Positions 26,561-34,687 of a stretch of DNA of 64,000 bases are shown piece by piece. The first letter of the stretch is position 1. The number at the start of each line of letters is the position of its first letter. The DNA comes from Sphingopyxis sp. BSN-002. Its GTDB lineage: Bacteria; Pseudomonadota; Alphaproteobacteria; Sphingomonadales; Sphingomonadaceae. The notes under the pieces are model-generated. The model did no database searches. It was not told where the DNA came from and worked only from the letters and a program-made list of their open reading frames with translations. The stretch is from positions 496,001 through 560,000 of the forward strand of contig NZ_CP091804.1 of the NCBI RefSeq assembly GCF_022024275.1. Reading direction: 5' to 3'. A program made the translations under genes and the position numbers.

Positions 26561-26684
26561 GTGACAAACCCCCGATGCGGACCTACCCCAAGGCTTCTGG
26601 TTCAAAGCGGCCGAATGGCCCGGCTCCAGGGAGTGCAGATCCTTCGCCGGTCTGCGCACAAGGGGGATGGCGAGTGTTCGTCAC
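26561..26684. ncRNA. Candidate rod-shaped structured RNA, family not assigned
   Basis: Eight short complementary blocks occur in strict nested order. From outside in they are GTGAC/GTCAC (26561-26565 with 26680-26684), CCCCC/GGGGG (26569-26573 with 26662-26666), TGCG/CGCA, GACC/GGTC, AAGG/CCTT, CTGG/CCAG, AGC/GCT and GGCC/GGCC around the loop at 26613-26616. That makes 33 pairs in a 124-base rod with small internal loops. Read on the minus strand, a G-U pair extends the outer stem to eight continuous pairs, so I slightly favour that strand. The shape recalls 6S-type RNAs, but I cannot match it to a known family. Confidence 0.4.
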
Positions 26685-26687
26685 AGG

Positions 26688-26718
26688 CGCCCGGGTTTCG
26701 CAAAGCGAGGCCCGGGCG
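26688..26718. repeat. Perfect GC-rich hairpin beside the RNA candidate
   Basis: CGCCCGGG (26688-26695) and CCCGGGCG (26711-26718) are perfect inverted arms, with a nested CGC-aaa-GCG inside the loop. On the plus strand it is followed by TTGTGATT, which is too poor in T for a classical terminator. It lies 17 bases beyond the stop of the DUF3617-like gene and could end that transcript or bound the RNA candidate. Confidence 0.45.
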
Positions 26719-26734
26719 TTGTGATTCCGGTATC

Positions 26735-27298
26735 TCAGGATTTTGGGCAGGTGCCTGAATAAACGCTCGACGTCTTCATGCTGATCTTCGTCGTGTACCC
26801 CGCCCCGGCCGAGAAGGCCGAAGTATCGACATCCGCGGCGAAAGCGACGTCGGTATGAGTTGTTCTTATGCGGGTTTCCGCCTTGAAGCCCCCGTCTGAC
26901 GAACGACACGAAGCTGTCAGCTGAAGATGCGCCTTGCCGACCTCGACGTCAGCGAAGCTGCAACTGGCGGAAATCGTAATTCCGGGCAACTTCAGATCGG
27001 CGGCGCGCGACGCCTTCGGTCCGACGCAATCGACGCTTTTGAACGACGTGCCGATCTTCTCCCGAATCTTTGCCTGAACGTCCGCCGGAGGGGATTTCCC
27101 GTCTTCGGCGATCATCTCGATCGCAACGATTTCAGAGGTCGTGTCCCAGCGACCGAGCTTCAGGCCCATCCGTTCGACTATCGCCTGCGCACTCAATGGC
27201 GGCGTAGCAAGCGCGGAGGGAAATGATAGCACCCCGGCCGCACAGGGAATTGCCAATATATGGTTCCACCGCACCTTAGCTTCCCCGACCTCATCCAT
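26735..27298 (-). CDS. DUF3617-like exported protein
   Basis: The 187-residue (or 179-residue) protein has an export signal (HILAIPCAAGVLSFPSALA) and a mature domain with the DUF3617 pattern. An early GRWDTTSEIV is followed by PPADVQAKIREKIG, paired cysteines (SVDCVGPKA, ISASCSFADVEV, LQLTASCRSSDGG, YSGTCPKS) and beta-rich spacing. The function of DUF3617 proteins is unknown. Two starts are possible: ATG 27298, or GTG 27274, which gives a tidier signal peptide (MRWNHILAIPC) and has GGGGA upstream. It lies 26 bases downstream of the crp/fnr-type gene and is probably in its transcript. Confidence 0.68.
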   Translation of the reverse strand: MDEVGEAKVRWNHILAIPCAAGVLSFPSALATPPLSAQAIVERMGLKLGRWDTTSEIVAIEMIAEDGKSPPADVQAKIREKIGTSFKSVDCVGPKASRAADLKLPGITISASCSFADVEVGKAHLQLTASCRSSDGGFKAETRIRTTHTDVAFAADVDTSAFSAGAGYTTKISMKTSSVYSGTCPKS

Positions 27299-27324
27299 CG
27301 ATCCGCGAGCGCGGCCGGTCCCGT

Positions 27325-28011
27325 TCAGCTCTCGCTCTCGCTGATATCCTCGAGCATATCGGCATCGAGCACACGGACGCGACCCTGTTCGAGCGAGATC
27401 ACGCCCGATTCCTCCCAGCTTCTGAGCTGCCGGTTGATATGCTCGCGGCTCATCCCGGCGAAATTGCCGAGTTCCGTCTGGCTGAGTTCGACGCGGTGCG
27501 TCTTTTCGATGCTGTCCTTGCGGATCAGCCGCTTCAGATAGCGCGCGAGACGCGGGCCCGACGCATAGGCGCGGTCGCTCTCGATCGTCTGGTCGGCGGT
27601 GCGCAACCGCCGCGCGAGCTGTTGCATCAGCGACCAGGTGAATTCGGGATGGCTCGCCGAAAAATCCTTGAGCGCGTTGCGGCCAAGCTGGAGCGCGCTG
27701 CCCGCACTCGTCGCGGTCACCGACGCCGTACGCTCACCGCCGTCGAGCAGCGCGATTTCGCCCAGCACCGCGCCGGGCTCGGCATAGGCGAGCACGATCT
27801 CGCGCCCGCCCGCGGTCAGCATCGACACGCGCGCTGTCCCTTCGGTCAGGATCAGCATCATGTCGCCGGGATCGCCCTGGACGAGCAGCTCCTTGCCCTT
27901 GGCAAAGCTGATCTGCACCGACCGGCTGGCGATTTCGGCCCAATCCTCGACGGTCAGGCCGGAAAATATCGAATCGGGGCCCTGCAACTCGGCGAGTTTC
28001 GCGTGATCCAT
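27325..28011 (-). CDS. Crp/Fnr family transcriptional regulator
   Basis: The 228-residue protein has an N-terminal cyclic-nucleotide-binding fold (about 20-135; KGKELLVQGDPGDMMLILTE, then EPGAVLGEIALLDGGERTAS) and a C-terminal winged helix (about 150-220). The recognition segment is LSQTELGNFAGMSREHINRQ. The phosphate-binding-cassette Arg-Thr pair expected for cAMP (ERTAS) is present, so cAMP binding is possible though not shown. There are no Fnr-type N-terminal cysteines. I chose ATG 28011, preceded by AGGGGC; the longer frame overlaps pyrG. Being 26 bases after pyrG it is probably in the tpiA-secG-pyrG transcript. Targets are unknown. Confidence 0.88.
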   Translation of the reverse strand: MDHAKLAELQGPDSIFSGLTVEDWAEIASRSVQISFAKGKELLVQGDPGDMMLILTEGTARVSMLTAGGREIVLAYAEPGAVLGEIALLDGGERTASVTATSAGSALQLGRNALKDFSASHPEFTWSLMQQLARRLRTADQTIESDRAYASGPRLARYLKRLIRKDSIEKTHRVELSQTELGNFAGMSREHINRQLRSWEESGVISLEQGRVRVLDADMLEDISESES

Positions 28012-28037
28012 GCCCCTGATGCCCCTTTTTTGCCTCG

Positions 28038-29669
28038 TCAGACGAGCCGGCTCTGCTTTACCGCGGCTTCGATGAATCCCTTGAACAAGGGATGCGGATC
28101 GAAGGGTTTGGATTTCAGCTCGGGGTGGAATTGCACCCCGATGAACCACGGATGGTCCGGCCGTTCGACGATTTCGGGTAACATGCCATCGGGCGACATG
28201 CCAGAAAAGACGAGACCGCCCTTCTCCAGACTGTCGCGATACGCGCCGTTGACCTCGTAACGGTGGCGGTGGCGCTCGCTGATGTCGTTCGCGCCATAGA
28301 CGGTCGCGACATGGCTGTTCGGCGACAGCTTCGCCTCATAGGCGCCGAGCCGCATCGTTCCGCCGAGGTCGGTGTTCGCACCGCGCTGCTGCAGCCCTTC
28401 GGCGCTCATCCATTCGGTGATCAGACCGACGACGGGCTCGTCGGTCTTGCCGAACTCGGTGCTCGATGCGCCGGCGATACCGCTCGTGTTGCGGGCCGCC
28501 TCGATGCACGCCATCTGCATGCCGAGGCAGATCCCGAAGAAGGGCACATTGCGCTCGCGCGCGAAGCGGACGCTCGAAATCTTCCCTTCGGACCCGCGCT
28601 CGCCGAAGCCGCCGGGCACGAGAATGCCGTGCAGAGGCTCGAGATTTTCGACGAGATTGCCATCATTCTCGAACATCTCGGCGTCGAGCCAGCGGATGTT
28701 GACCTTCACGCGGTTCGCCATGCCGCCATGCACCAGCGCTTCGTTAAGCGATTTATACGCATCGGGCAGCGAGACATATTTCCCGACGACGCCGATCGTG
28801 ACCTCGCCCTCAGGGTGCTGCTTGCGGTCCATGATGTCGTACCAGGCCGTCAGGTCGGGATCGGGCGCGTCGTGAATGCCGAACGCGCGCAGGACTTCGC
28901 TGTCGAGGCCCTCGCCATGATATTGCACCGGCACCGAATAGATCGAATCTGCGTCGAGCGCCGGGATCACCGCTTCCTTCCGCACGTTGCAGAATTGCGC
29001 GATCTTCGCGCGCTCGCCTTCGGGCAACGGCTTTTCGCAGCGGCAGAGCAGGATATCGGGCTGGACGCCCAGCGAGGCGAGCTCGCGCACGCTGTGCTGC
29101 GTCGGCTTCGTCTTCAGCTCGCCCGCGGCGGCGATGTAGGGCACCAGCGTGACGTGGACCGACAATGTGCGGTCGCGACCCTCTTCGTTCCGAAGCTGCC
29201 GGATCGCTTCGATGAAAGGCAGCGATTCGATATCGCCGACCGTGCCGCCGATTTCGCAGAGCACGAAATCGAGGTCGTCGGTCTCGGCGCGCGCAAAGGC
29301 CTTGATCGCGTCGGTGACGTGCGGAACGACCTGCACCGTCGCACCCAGATAATCGCCGCGGCGTTCCTTGGTGATGATCTGCTGATAGATACGGCCCGAG
29401 GTGACATTGTCGCTCTGCCGCGCCGCAACGCCCGTGAAGCGCTCATAATGGCCGAGGTCGAGGTCGGTTTCGGCCCCGTCGTCGGTCACATAGACCTCGC
29501 CATGCTGATACGGCGACATCGTTCCGGGATCGACGTTCAGATAGGGATCGAACTTGCGAATACGGACACGATAGCCACGCGCCTGCAACAAGGCCGCGAG
29601 GCTAGCCGCCATCAAACCTTTGCCAAGCGAGGAGACCACGCCGCCGGTGATAAAAATGAACCGCGCCAT
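28038..29669 (-). CDS. pyrG: CTP synthase
   Basis: The 543-residue cytosolic enzyme aminates UTP to CTP with glutamine nitrogen and ATP. The N-terminal synthase domain (1-270) has [20 protein letters not shown] and [19 protein letters not shown]. The glutamine amidotransferase domain (about 290-540) has its nucleophile Cys in [18 protein letters not shown] and the His/Glu pair in [12 protein letters not shown]. Length and motif order match the bacterial enzyme. It lies between secG and the Crp/Fnr gene, the usual alphaproteobacterial setting (tpiA-secG-pyrG). Confidence 0.98.
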   Translation of the reverse strand: MARFIFITGGVVSSLGKGLMAASLAALLQARGYRVRIRKFDPYLNVDPGTMSPYQHGEVYVTDDGAETDLDLGHYERFTGVAARQSDNVTSGRIYQQIITKERRGDYLGATVQVVPHVTDAIKAFARAETDDLDFVLCEIGGTVGDIESLPFIEAIRQLRNEEGRDRTLSVHVTLVPYIAAAGELKTKPTQHSVRELASLGVQPDILLCRCEKPLPEGERAKIAQFCNVRKEAVIPALDADSIYSVPVQYHGEGLDSEVLRAFGIHDAPDPDLTAWYDIMDRKQHPEGEVTIGVVGKYVSLPDAYKSLNEALVHGGMANRVKVNIRWLDAEMFENDGNLVENLEPLHGILVPGGFGERGSEGKISSVRFARERNVPFFGICLGMQMACIEAARNTSGIAGASSTEFGKTDEPVVGLITEWMSAEGLQQRGANTDLGGTMRLGAYEAKLSPNSHVATVYGANDISERHRHRYEVNGAYRDSLEKGGLVFSGMSPDGMLPEIVERPDHPWFIGVQFHPELKSKPFDPHPLFKGFIEAAVKQSRLV

Positions 29670-29698
29670 GGGAGGAAAGACTTACTCAACAGGAGGGT

Positions 29699-29714
29699 GA
29701 CGGCGCAAGCCGTC
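29699..29714. repeat. GNRA-capped hairpin in the secG-pyrG gap
   Basis: GACGGC-GCAA-GCCGTC forms a perfect 6-bp stem with a GCAA tetraloop on the plus strand (TTGC loop on the minus strand). It lies just upstream of the pyrG ribosome site on the transcribed minus strand, so it would be in the pyrG leader or in the secG-pyrG message. Its role is unknown. Confidence 0.4.
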
Positions 29715-29724
29715 GAATCGCAAA

Positions 29725-29745
29725 CGGCGGAAAATATTTCCGCCG
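29725..29745 (-). terminator. Hairpin after secG (weak terminator or attenuator)
   Basis: CGGCGGAAA (29725-29733) and TTTCCGCCG (29737-29745) form a 9-bp perfect stem around ATA. On the minus strand it follows the secG stop and is trailed by TTTGCG, so it may partly terminate secG transcripts before pyrG. Confidence 0.45.
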
Positions 29746-29782
29746 CCGCGGGAGCGATGCTGGAGGCCGAAGCCGCCGGATA

Positions 29783-30217
29783 TTATTTCTTGGCAGGTGC
29801 CTCGACAGGCGCCGGAGTGGCAGCCTTGCCCGCTTCGAGCGGATCGCCCGAAGCCGGGGCCGTCTGCGCCGGTGCGCTCTGGGCCGGGGTCTGTTGCGCC
29901 GGCCCCGTCAGCGCCGACGTCGGCGCTGCGCCACCGCTCTGCGCGGTCTTCGACAGCGAGGTGTCGATCGCCGAACCGCCGGCACCGCCCACCGAAGCAA
30001 GCGCCGCAAGCACGATCGACAGGCCGACGAACAGGCTGGCGAGGATCGTCGTCGCCCGGGTCAGGAAGTCCGCCGCGCCGCGTGCCGAAAGCAGGCCCGC
30101 GGGGCTGCCGCCGACACCCAGACCGCCGCCTTCGGACTTCTGCATCAGGATGACGCCGATCATCGCCGCGGCAACGAGCGCCTGGACGACGAGCAGGAAG
30201 GTGAAGAGGCTGGACAT
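29783..30217 (-). CDS. secG: Preprotein translocase subunit SecG
   Basis: The 144-residue inner-membrane protein assists SecYEG protein export. The N-terminal part is the family core: MSSLFTFLLVVQALVAAAMI (first helix), GVILMQKSEGGGLG and a second helix near TILASLFVGLSIVLAALASV. The C-terminal tail of about 60 residues is Ala/Pro/Gln/Thr-rich and low in complexity, longer than in E. coli but common in alphaproteobacteria. I use ATG 30217 because it starts the conserved core; the longer frame reads into the leader. It is 86 bases downstream of tpiA. Confidence 0.93.
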   Translation of the reverse strand: MSSLFTFLLVVQALVAAAMIGVILMQKSEGGGLGVGGSPAGLLSARGAADFLTRATTILASLFVGLSIVLAALASVGGAGGSAIDTSLSKTAQSGGAAPTSALTGPAQQTPAQSAPAQTAPASGDPLEAGKAATPAPVEAPAKK

Positions 30218-30303
30218 CGAAATTTCCCGGACTTGCACGGTCCCACACGGACCGCGCCCGCGGCGCACATAGAGATGAAGTGCCGCGGCTTCAACCCACA
30301 GCG

Positions 30304-31053
30304 TTAGAGAGCGGCGGCCGCCTCGATGATCGGCACGAACTTGCCCGCGGTCAGACTCGCCCCGCCGACGAGCGCGCCGTCGACATCGCCGGCGCCCAGC
30401 AACTCGGCCGCATTCTCGGCATTCACCGAGCCGCCATAAAGGATGCGCATCGTCCCGGCCGCGCTCCCGCCGGCCTGTTCGCCCAGTTTTGCGCGGATCG
30501 CGCCATGCATGGCCGCTACGTCGCCCACGGTCGGCACCAGTCCGGTGCCGATCGCCCAGATCGGTTCATAGGCGATCGCCAGCCGCGCCGGATCGAAATC
30601 GCCGGGCAGCGAACCCGCGATTTGCGCAAGCACATAATCGGCCGCCCCGCCCGATTCGCGTACCTCGCGCGGCTCGCCGACGCACAGGATTACCGAAAGG
30701 CCTGCAGCGAGCGCGGCCCCGGCCTTCGCTTTCACATCGGCGTCGCTTTCGCCGAAGCCCTCGCGCCGCTCGCTATGCCCCACGATGACGAGGCTTGCGC
30801 CGATATCGGCCAGCATCGGGGCCGCGACCGACCCCGTGAAAGCACCCGAGGCCGCGGCGTGACAATCCTGCCCGCCAACCGCGGCTCCGGGAGCGGCCGA
30901 GATCATCGGGCCGATCAGCGTGAACGGCGGACAAAGCGCGACATCGACACCCTTATTCTCGCCAGCCGCGGCGAAAATCGCCTGCGCTTCGCCGAGCGCG
31001 GCGGTCAGCCCGTTCATCTTCCAGTTGCCGACCACATATTTGCGCCGCGCCAT
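30304..31053 (-). CDS. tpiA: Triosephosphate isomerase
   Basis: The 249-residue TIM-barrel enzyme interconverts dihydroxyacetone phosphate and glyceraldehyde 3-phosphate in central carbon metabolism. The substrate-binding Asn and Lys are in VVGNWKMNGL, the electrophilic His in LVIVGHSERRE, the catalytic Glu in AYEPIWAIGTG, and the phosphate loop is RILYGGSVNAENAAELL. Everything expected is present. It is transcribed divergently from ppiD, and the 161-base gap between them should hold both promoters. secG and pyrG follow downstream. Confidence 0.98.
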   Translation of the reverse strand: MARRKYVVGNWKMNGLTAALGEAQAIFAAAGENKGVDVALCPPFTLIGPMISAAPGAAVGGQDCHAAASGAFTGSVAAPMLADIGASLVIVGHSERREGFGESDADVKAKAGAALAAGLSVILCVGEPREVRESGGAADYVLAQIAGSLPGDFDPARLAIAYEPIWAIGTGLVPTVGDVAAMHGAIRAKLGEQAGGSAAGTMRILYGGSVNAENAAELLGAGDVDGALVGGASLTAGKFVPIIEAAAAL

Positions 31054-31214
31054 AGTCCCGTCCCCTTCGCTGTGACATTGTCGACCTGCCCTAGCGGCGC
31101 GCGAGGCGCAAAGGCAAGCCGCTCGCTTTCCCGCCTTGAAGCATCTTCGCCTCCCGCCTAAAGCAGCGCCAAATCGCGCGGCCTCCCGCGCCTGGCCGAA
31201 AGACAGTCTGTTTC

Positions 31215-33164
31215 ATGATCACGACCCTCCGCCGCCTCTTCGGATCGACCCTCGGCAAGTTCGTCGCCCTCGCCTTCATCGTCCTGATCGGCGTTCTCTT
31301 CGCGCTCGCCGACGTGACGGGAACCTCTTCGCCTCTTGGCGGTGTCGGCGGAGCCAGCGCGGTCAAGGTGGGCGATGCATCGATCAGCATCGAGGAGCTG
31401 CGCAATCGCGTCCGCCAGTCCTACAATCAGGCGCGCCAGCAGCAGCCGGGCCTGACAATGGCGGCCTTCGTCGAATCGGGCGGGCTCGATCAGGCGCTGA
31501 ACCAGACCGTCGACGGCCTCGCCTTCGAACAATTTGCCGAGCAGCTCGGCTTTGCCGTCAGCAAACGCCAGATCGACGGGCGTATCGCCGACATCCCGGC
31601 GTTCGCCGGCGTCTCGGGCAAGTTCGACCAGAAGGCGTTCGAAAGCTTCATGCAGCAGAACGGCCTGACCGAAGCGCAAATCCGCCGCGAACTCAAACAG
31701 CAGCTGCTCCTCGAACAGCTTGGCGTGCCGATCGGCTCGCTGCCGCGCGTGGCCGCCGGCATGGCACAGCCCTATGCCGCGCTACTGCTCGAACAGCGCC
31801 GCGGACAGGCGCTTTTCATTCCATCCAGCGCCTTTGCCCCCGCGGGCGATCCGGGCGATGCCGCGCTTCAGACCTATCTCGCGCAGAACAAGTCGAAGTT
31901 CACCATCCCCGAACGGCGCGTGCTGCAATATGCGCTGTTCGATCGCAGCGCGGTCCCGGTTCCCGCCGTCAGCGATGCCGAGATCGCCAAGGCCTATAAG
32001 GCCAATGCCGCCCAATATGCGGCGAGCGAAACGCGCCGCTTCGCGCAGGTGATCGCCCCCGATCAGGCGACAGCGAACAGCATTGCCGCAAAGGTTCGCG
32101 GCGGCGCTACCCTCGCAGCGGCAGCGCAGGCCTCGGGCCTCTCGGCCTCGACCACCAGCGAACTGACGCAGCAGGCCTATGCCGCGCAGAGCAGCGCCGC
32201 GACCGCGAAGGCCGCATTTACCGCGAAGCGCGGCGACGTCGTCGGGCCGCTGCAGGAAGGGCTCGGCTGGACCGTCGCGCGCGTCGAAAGCGTGACGGCG
32301 AAGCCCGCGCGCAATTTGGCCGAAGCGACCCCCGAAATCCGCACGGAGCTTCAGAAGAACAAGGCGAACGAGGCGATCGTCGACTATTACAACGCGATCC
32401 AGGATGCCGTGAACAGCGGCGCCTCGATCGAGGAAATCGCTGCCGACCGCAAGCTCAAGGTCGAGACGACCCCCGCGCTGCTCCCCAGCGGCCGCGCCCC
32501 CGGCCTTCCCGGCTTCGTCCCCTCGCCCGAACTGGCCCCGATGGTCAGCGGCGCGTTCCAGGGCAGCGAGGAAGGCGAAGGCCATATCGCGACGCTGGTC
32601 GAGAATGAAAAATTCGCCGTCTATTCGGTCAAGTCGATCGTCGCCGCCGCACCGCCGCCGTTCGCCCAGATCCGCGGCGAAATCCTGTCCGACTGGCGCT
32701 TTGCACAGGGTCAGAAGGTTGCCCGCGACAAGGCCCGCGCGATCGTCAAGGCGGTCGAGGGTGGCAAGGGCCTGTCGGAAGCCGCCAATGCGGCCGGTGC
32801 CGCCATGGCCGGCGTCCAGACGATCGGCGGCCGCCGTGCCGACCTTGGCCGCGACGGCAAGCCGGTTCCGCCCGAACTCGCCCTGCTCTTCTCGATGGCG
32901 AAGGGAAGCGTGAAGACGCTGGAAGTTCCCGGAAACCGTGGCTGGATGGTTCTCGCGCTCGGCGACGTCGACCGCCCGAACCCGAAGGATATCGAACCGG
33001 CCCGCGTCGCCGCCATCGCCCAGCCGCTTGCGCCCGCGATCGGGAACGAGCTCGTCGAACAGCTCGCCGCCGAAGCGAAGCGCCGCGTCGGCGTGACGAT
33101 CAACAAGGAACTGGTCGAGCAACTCCGCAAGGAACTGACCGGCGCCGCGCCGGTCGGCGAATAA
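31215..33164 (+). CDS. SurA/PpiD-type periplasmic peptidyl-prolyl isomerase (foldase)
   Basis: The 649-residue protein is anchored in the inner membrane by one N-terminal helix (FVALAFIVLIGVLFALADV, about 16-34), with the rest in the periplasm, as in PpiD. A SurA_N-like helical domain (about 40-220; QNGLTEAQIRRELKQQLLLE) is followed by a parvulin-like PPIase region (about 235-370) and a second helical part. PpiD assists outer-membrane and exported proteins as they leave SecYEG, which suits its closeness to secG. The parvulin part is not strongly conserved, so chaperone action may outweigh isomerase action. trpE starts five bases after its stop. Confidence 0.88.
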   Translation: MITTLRRLFGSTLGKFVALAFIVLIGVLFALADVTGTSSPLGGVGGASAVKVGDASISIEELRNRVRQSYNQARQQQPGLTMAAFVESGGLDQALNQTVDGLAFEQFAEQLGFAVSKRQIDGRIADIPAFAGVSGKFDQKAFESFMQQNGLTEAQIRRELKQQLLLEQLGVPIGSLPRVAAGMAQPYAALLLEQRRGQALFIPSSAFAPAGDPGDAALQTYLAQNKSKFTIPERRVLQYALFDRSAVPVPAVSDAEIAKAYKANAAQYAASETRRFAQVIAPDQATANSIAAKVRGGATLAAAAQASGLSASTTSELTQQAYAAQSSAATAKAAFTAKRGDVVGPLQEGLGWTVARVESVTAKPARNLAEATPEIRTELQKNKANEAIVDYYNAIQDAVNSGASIEEIAADRKLKVETTPALLPSGRAPGLPGFVPSPELAPMVSGAFQGSEEGEGHIATLVENEKFAVYSVKSIVAAAPPPFAQIRGEILSDWRFAQGQKVARDKARAIVKAVEGGKGLSEAANAAGAAMAGVQTIGGRRADLGRDGKPVPPELALLFSMAKGSVKTLEVPGNRGWMVLALGDVDRPNPKDIEPARVAAIAQPLAPAIGNELVEQLAAEAKRRVGVTINKELVEQLRKELTGAAPVGE

Positions 33165-33169
33165 GGCCA

Positions 33170-34687
33170 GTGGCTCTCGAGGGCAGAGCGGCTGCGCTCG
33201 AGGCGCTGGCCGGCGGCCGCGGTGCGGTCGTCTGGCAACGGCTGATCGCCGATATCGAGACCCCGGTCTCGGCCGCGCTCAAGCTCATCGAGCCGGGCCG
33301 CGGCGACTGGGTGCTCGAATCGGTCGAAAGCGGCGAGACGCGCGGACGCTACAGCCTGATCGGTCTCGACCCCGACCTGCTGTTCGAGGTCACCGGCAAT
33401 GCCGCGCGCATCAACCGCGACTGGCGCCGCGACCGCGATGCCTTCGAACCGATCGAAGCCGGCGCGTTGCAGGCATTGCGCGATCTCGTAGCCGAATGCC
33501 GCTTCGACGTGCCCGAGGGCCTGCCCAAGGCGCTGGCAACGCTCGTCGGCTTCTTCGCCTATGAAACGATCGGCCTCGTCGAGCGCATCCCGCGCGCGCC
33601 GGGCAAGGGCCTCGGCCTGCCCGACATGGTGTTCGTCCGTCCGACCATCATCCTCGTGTTCGACCGCCTCGCCGACGAACTCTTCCTGATCGCCCCGATC
33701 TGGCCCGAAGCGAGCGGCGCGATCGACCGGATGATCGAGGCGGCACAGGACCGGCTCGACGACATCGCCGCGCGCCTCTCGACCGTCAGCGCGCACGGCG
33801 AGCCCGCAAAGACCGATGCCCTGCCCGCGGATATCGCCGCCAATCCGGCGACCAGCCCTGCCGAATTCGCGAAAATGGTCGCGACCGCGAAGGAATATAT
33901 CGCCGCGGGCGACATCTTCCAGGTCGTGCTGTCGCAGCGCTTCTCGACCCCGTTCGACCTGCCGCCTTTCGACCTCTACCGCGCCCTCCGCCGCATCAAT
34001 CCCTCGCCCTTCCTCTATTTCCTCGATCTCCCCGGCTTCGCGATCATCGGTTCGTCGCCCGAGATCCTCGTCCGCGTCCGCGACGGCGAGATCACGATCA
34101 GGCCCATCGCCGGCACCCGCCCGCGCGGCCGCACCAGCGCCGAGGATGTCGAGAACCGCGAAAGCCTGCTCGCCGATCCCAAGGAGCGCGCCGAGCACCT
34201 GATGCTGCTCGATCTCGGCCGCAACGACGTCGGCCGCGCCGCGATCGGCGGAACCGTGACCGTCACCGACAGCTACACCGTCGAATTCTACAGCCACGTC
34301 ATGCACATCGTCTCGAACGTCATCGGCCGCATCGCGCCCGACAAGGACGCGATCGACGCGCTGTTCGCGGGCTTTCCCGCCGGAACGGTGAGCGGGGCGC
34401 CCAAGGTGCGCGCGTGCCAGATCATCGCCGAGCTCGAGGCCGATGCGCGCGGGCCGTACGCGGGCGGCGTCGGCTATTTCGCCCCCGACGGCAATATGGA
34501 CAGCTGCATCGTGCTGCGCACCGCGATCGTGAAGGACGGCGAAATGCACGTCCAGGCCGGCGCGGGCATCGTCGCCGACAGCGACCCCGCTTACGAACAG
34601 CGCGAATGCGAGGCCAAGGCCGGCGCCTTGTTCGCCGCGGCACGCGAGGCGGTGCGGCTCGCCGGGACGCCGGGTTACGGCCAGTGA
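33170..34687 (+). CDS. trpE: Anthranilate synthase component I
   Basis: The 505-residue enzyme converts chorismate to anthranilate with ammonia from TrpG, the first step of tryptophan synthesis. The chorismate-binding domain contains ILSQRFSTPFDLPPFDLY, SPEILVRVRDGEITIRPIAG, TRPRGRTSAEDVENRESLL, MLLDLGRNDVGR and GTVSGAPKVRACQIIAELE. An N-terminal regulatory region (about 1-190) precedes it. The GTG start at 33170 is five bases from the ppiD stop, so it shares that transcript; I see no trp leader peptide or attenuator before it. Two exported proteins separate it from trpG. Confidence 0.97.
   Translation: MALEGRAAALEALAGGRGAVVWQRLIADIETPVSAALKLIEPGRGDWVLESVESGETRGRYSLIGLDPDLLFEVTGNAARINRDWRRDRDAFEPIEAGALQALRDLVAECRFDVPEGLPKALATLVGFFAYETIGLVERIPRAPGKGLGLPDMVFVRPTIILVFDRLADELFLIAPIWPEASGAIDRMIEAAQDRLDDIAARLSTVSAHGEPAKTDALPADIAANPATSPAEFAKMVATAKEYIAAGDIFQVVLSQRFSTPFDLPPFDLYRALRRINPSPFLYFLDLPGFAIIGSSPEILVRVRDGEITIRPIAGTRPRGRTSAEDVENRESLLADPKERAEHLMLLDLGRNDVGRAAIGGTVTVTDSYTVEFYSHVMHIVSNVIGRIAPDKDAIDALFAGFPAGTVSGAPKVRACQIIAELEADARGPYAGGVGYFAPDGNMDSCIVLRTAIVKDGEMHVQAGAGIVADSDPAYEQRECEAKAGALFAAAREAVRLAGTPGYGQ

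Larger units (their letters stand above)
26386..26734. other. Noncoding interval upstream of lolC/E
   Basis: These 349 bases contain no convincing coding frame; short frames on both strands lack family resemblance and ribosome sites. Inside are a rod-like inverted-repeat structure (26561-26684), a GC-rich perfect hairpin (26688-26718) and, closer to lolC/E, an inverted pair TTGCGAC ... GTCGCAA (about 26486-26536). The lolC/E promoter should lie here. Confidence 0.6.

Noticed and set aside
26590..26612. Possible tRNA T-arm (GGTTCAAAGC)
   Set aside because: No acceptor stem, anticodon arm or CCA context surrounds it; the bases belong to the rod structure.
26423..26659. A 78-residue minus-strand frame inside the noncoding interval before lolC/E
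   Set aside because: It has no ribosome site or recognisable protein, and it cuts through the rod-like inverted repeat.
33150..33170. trp attenuator or leader peptide before trpE
   Set aside because: Only five bases separate the ppiD stop from the trpE start, and no Trp-rich short frame is present.
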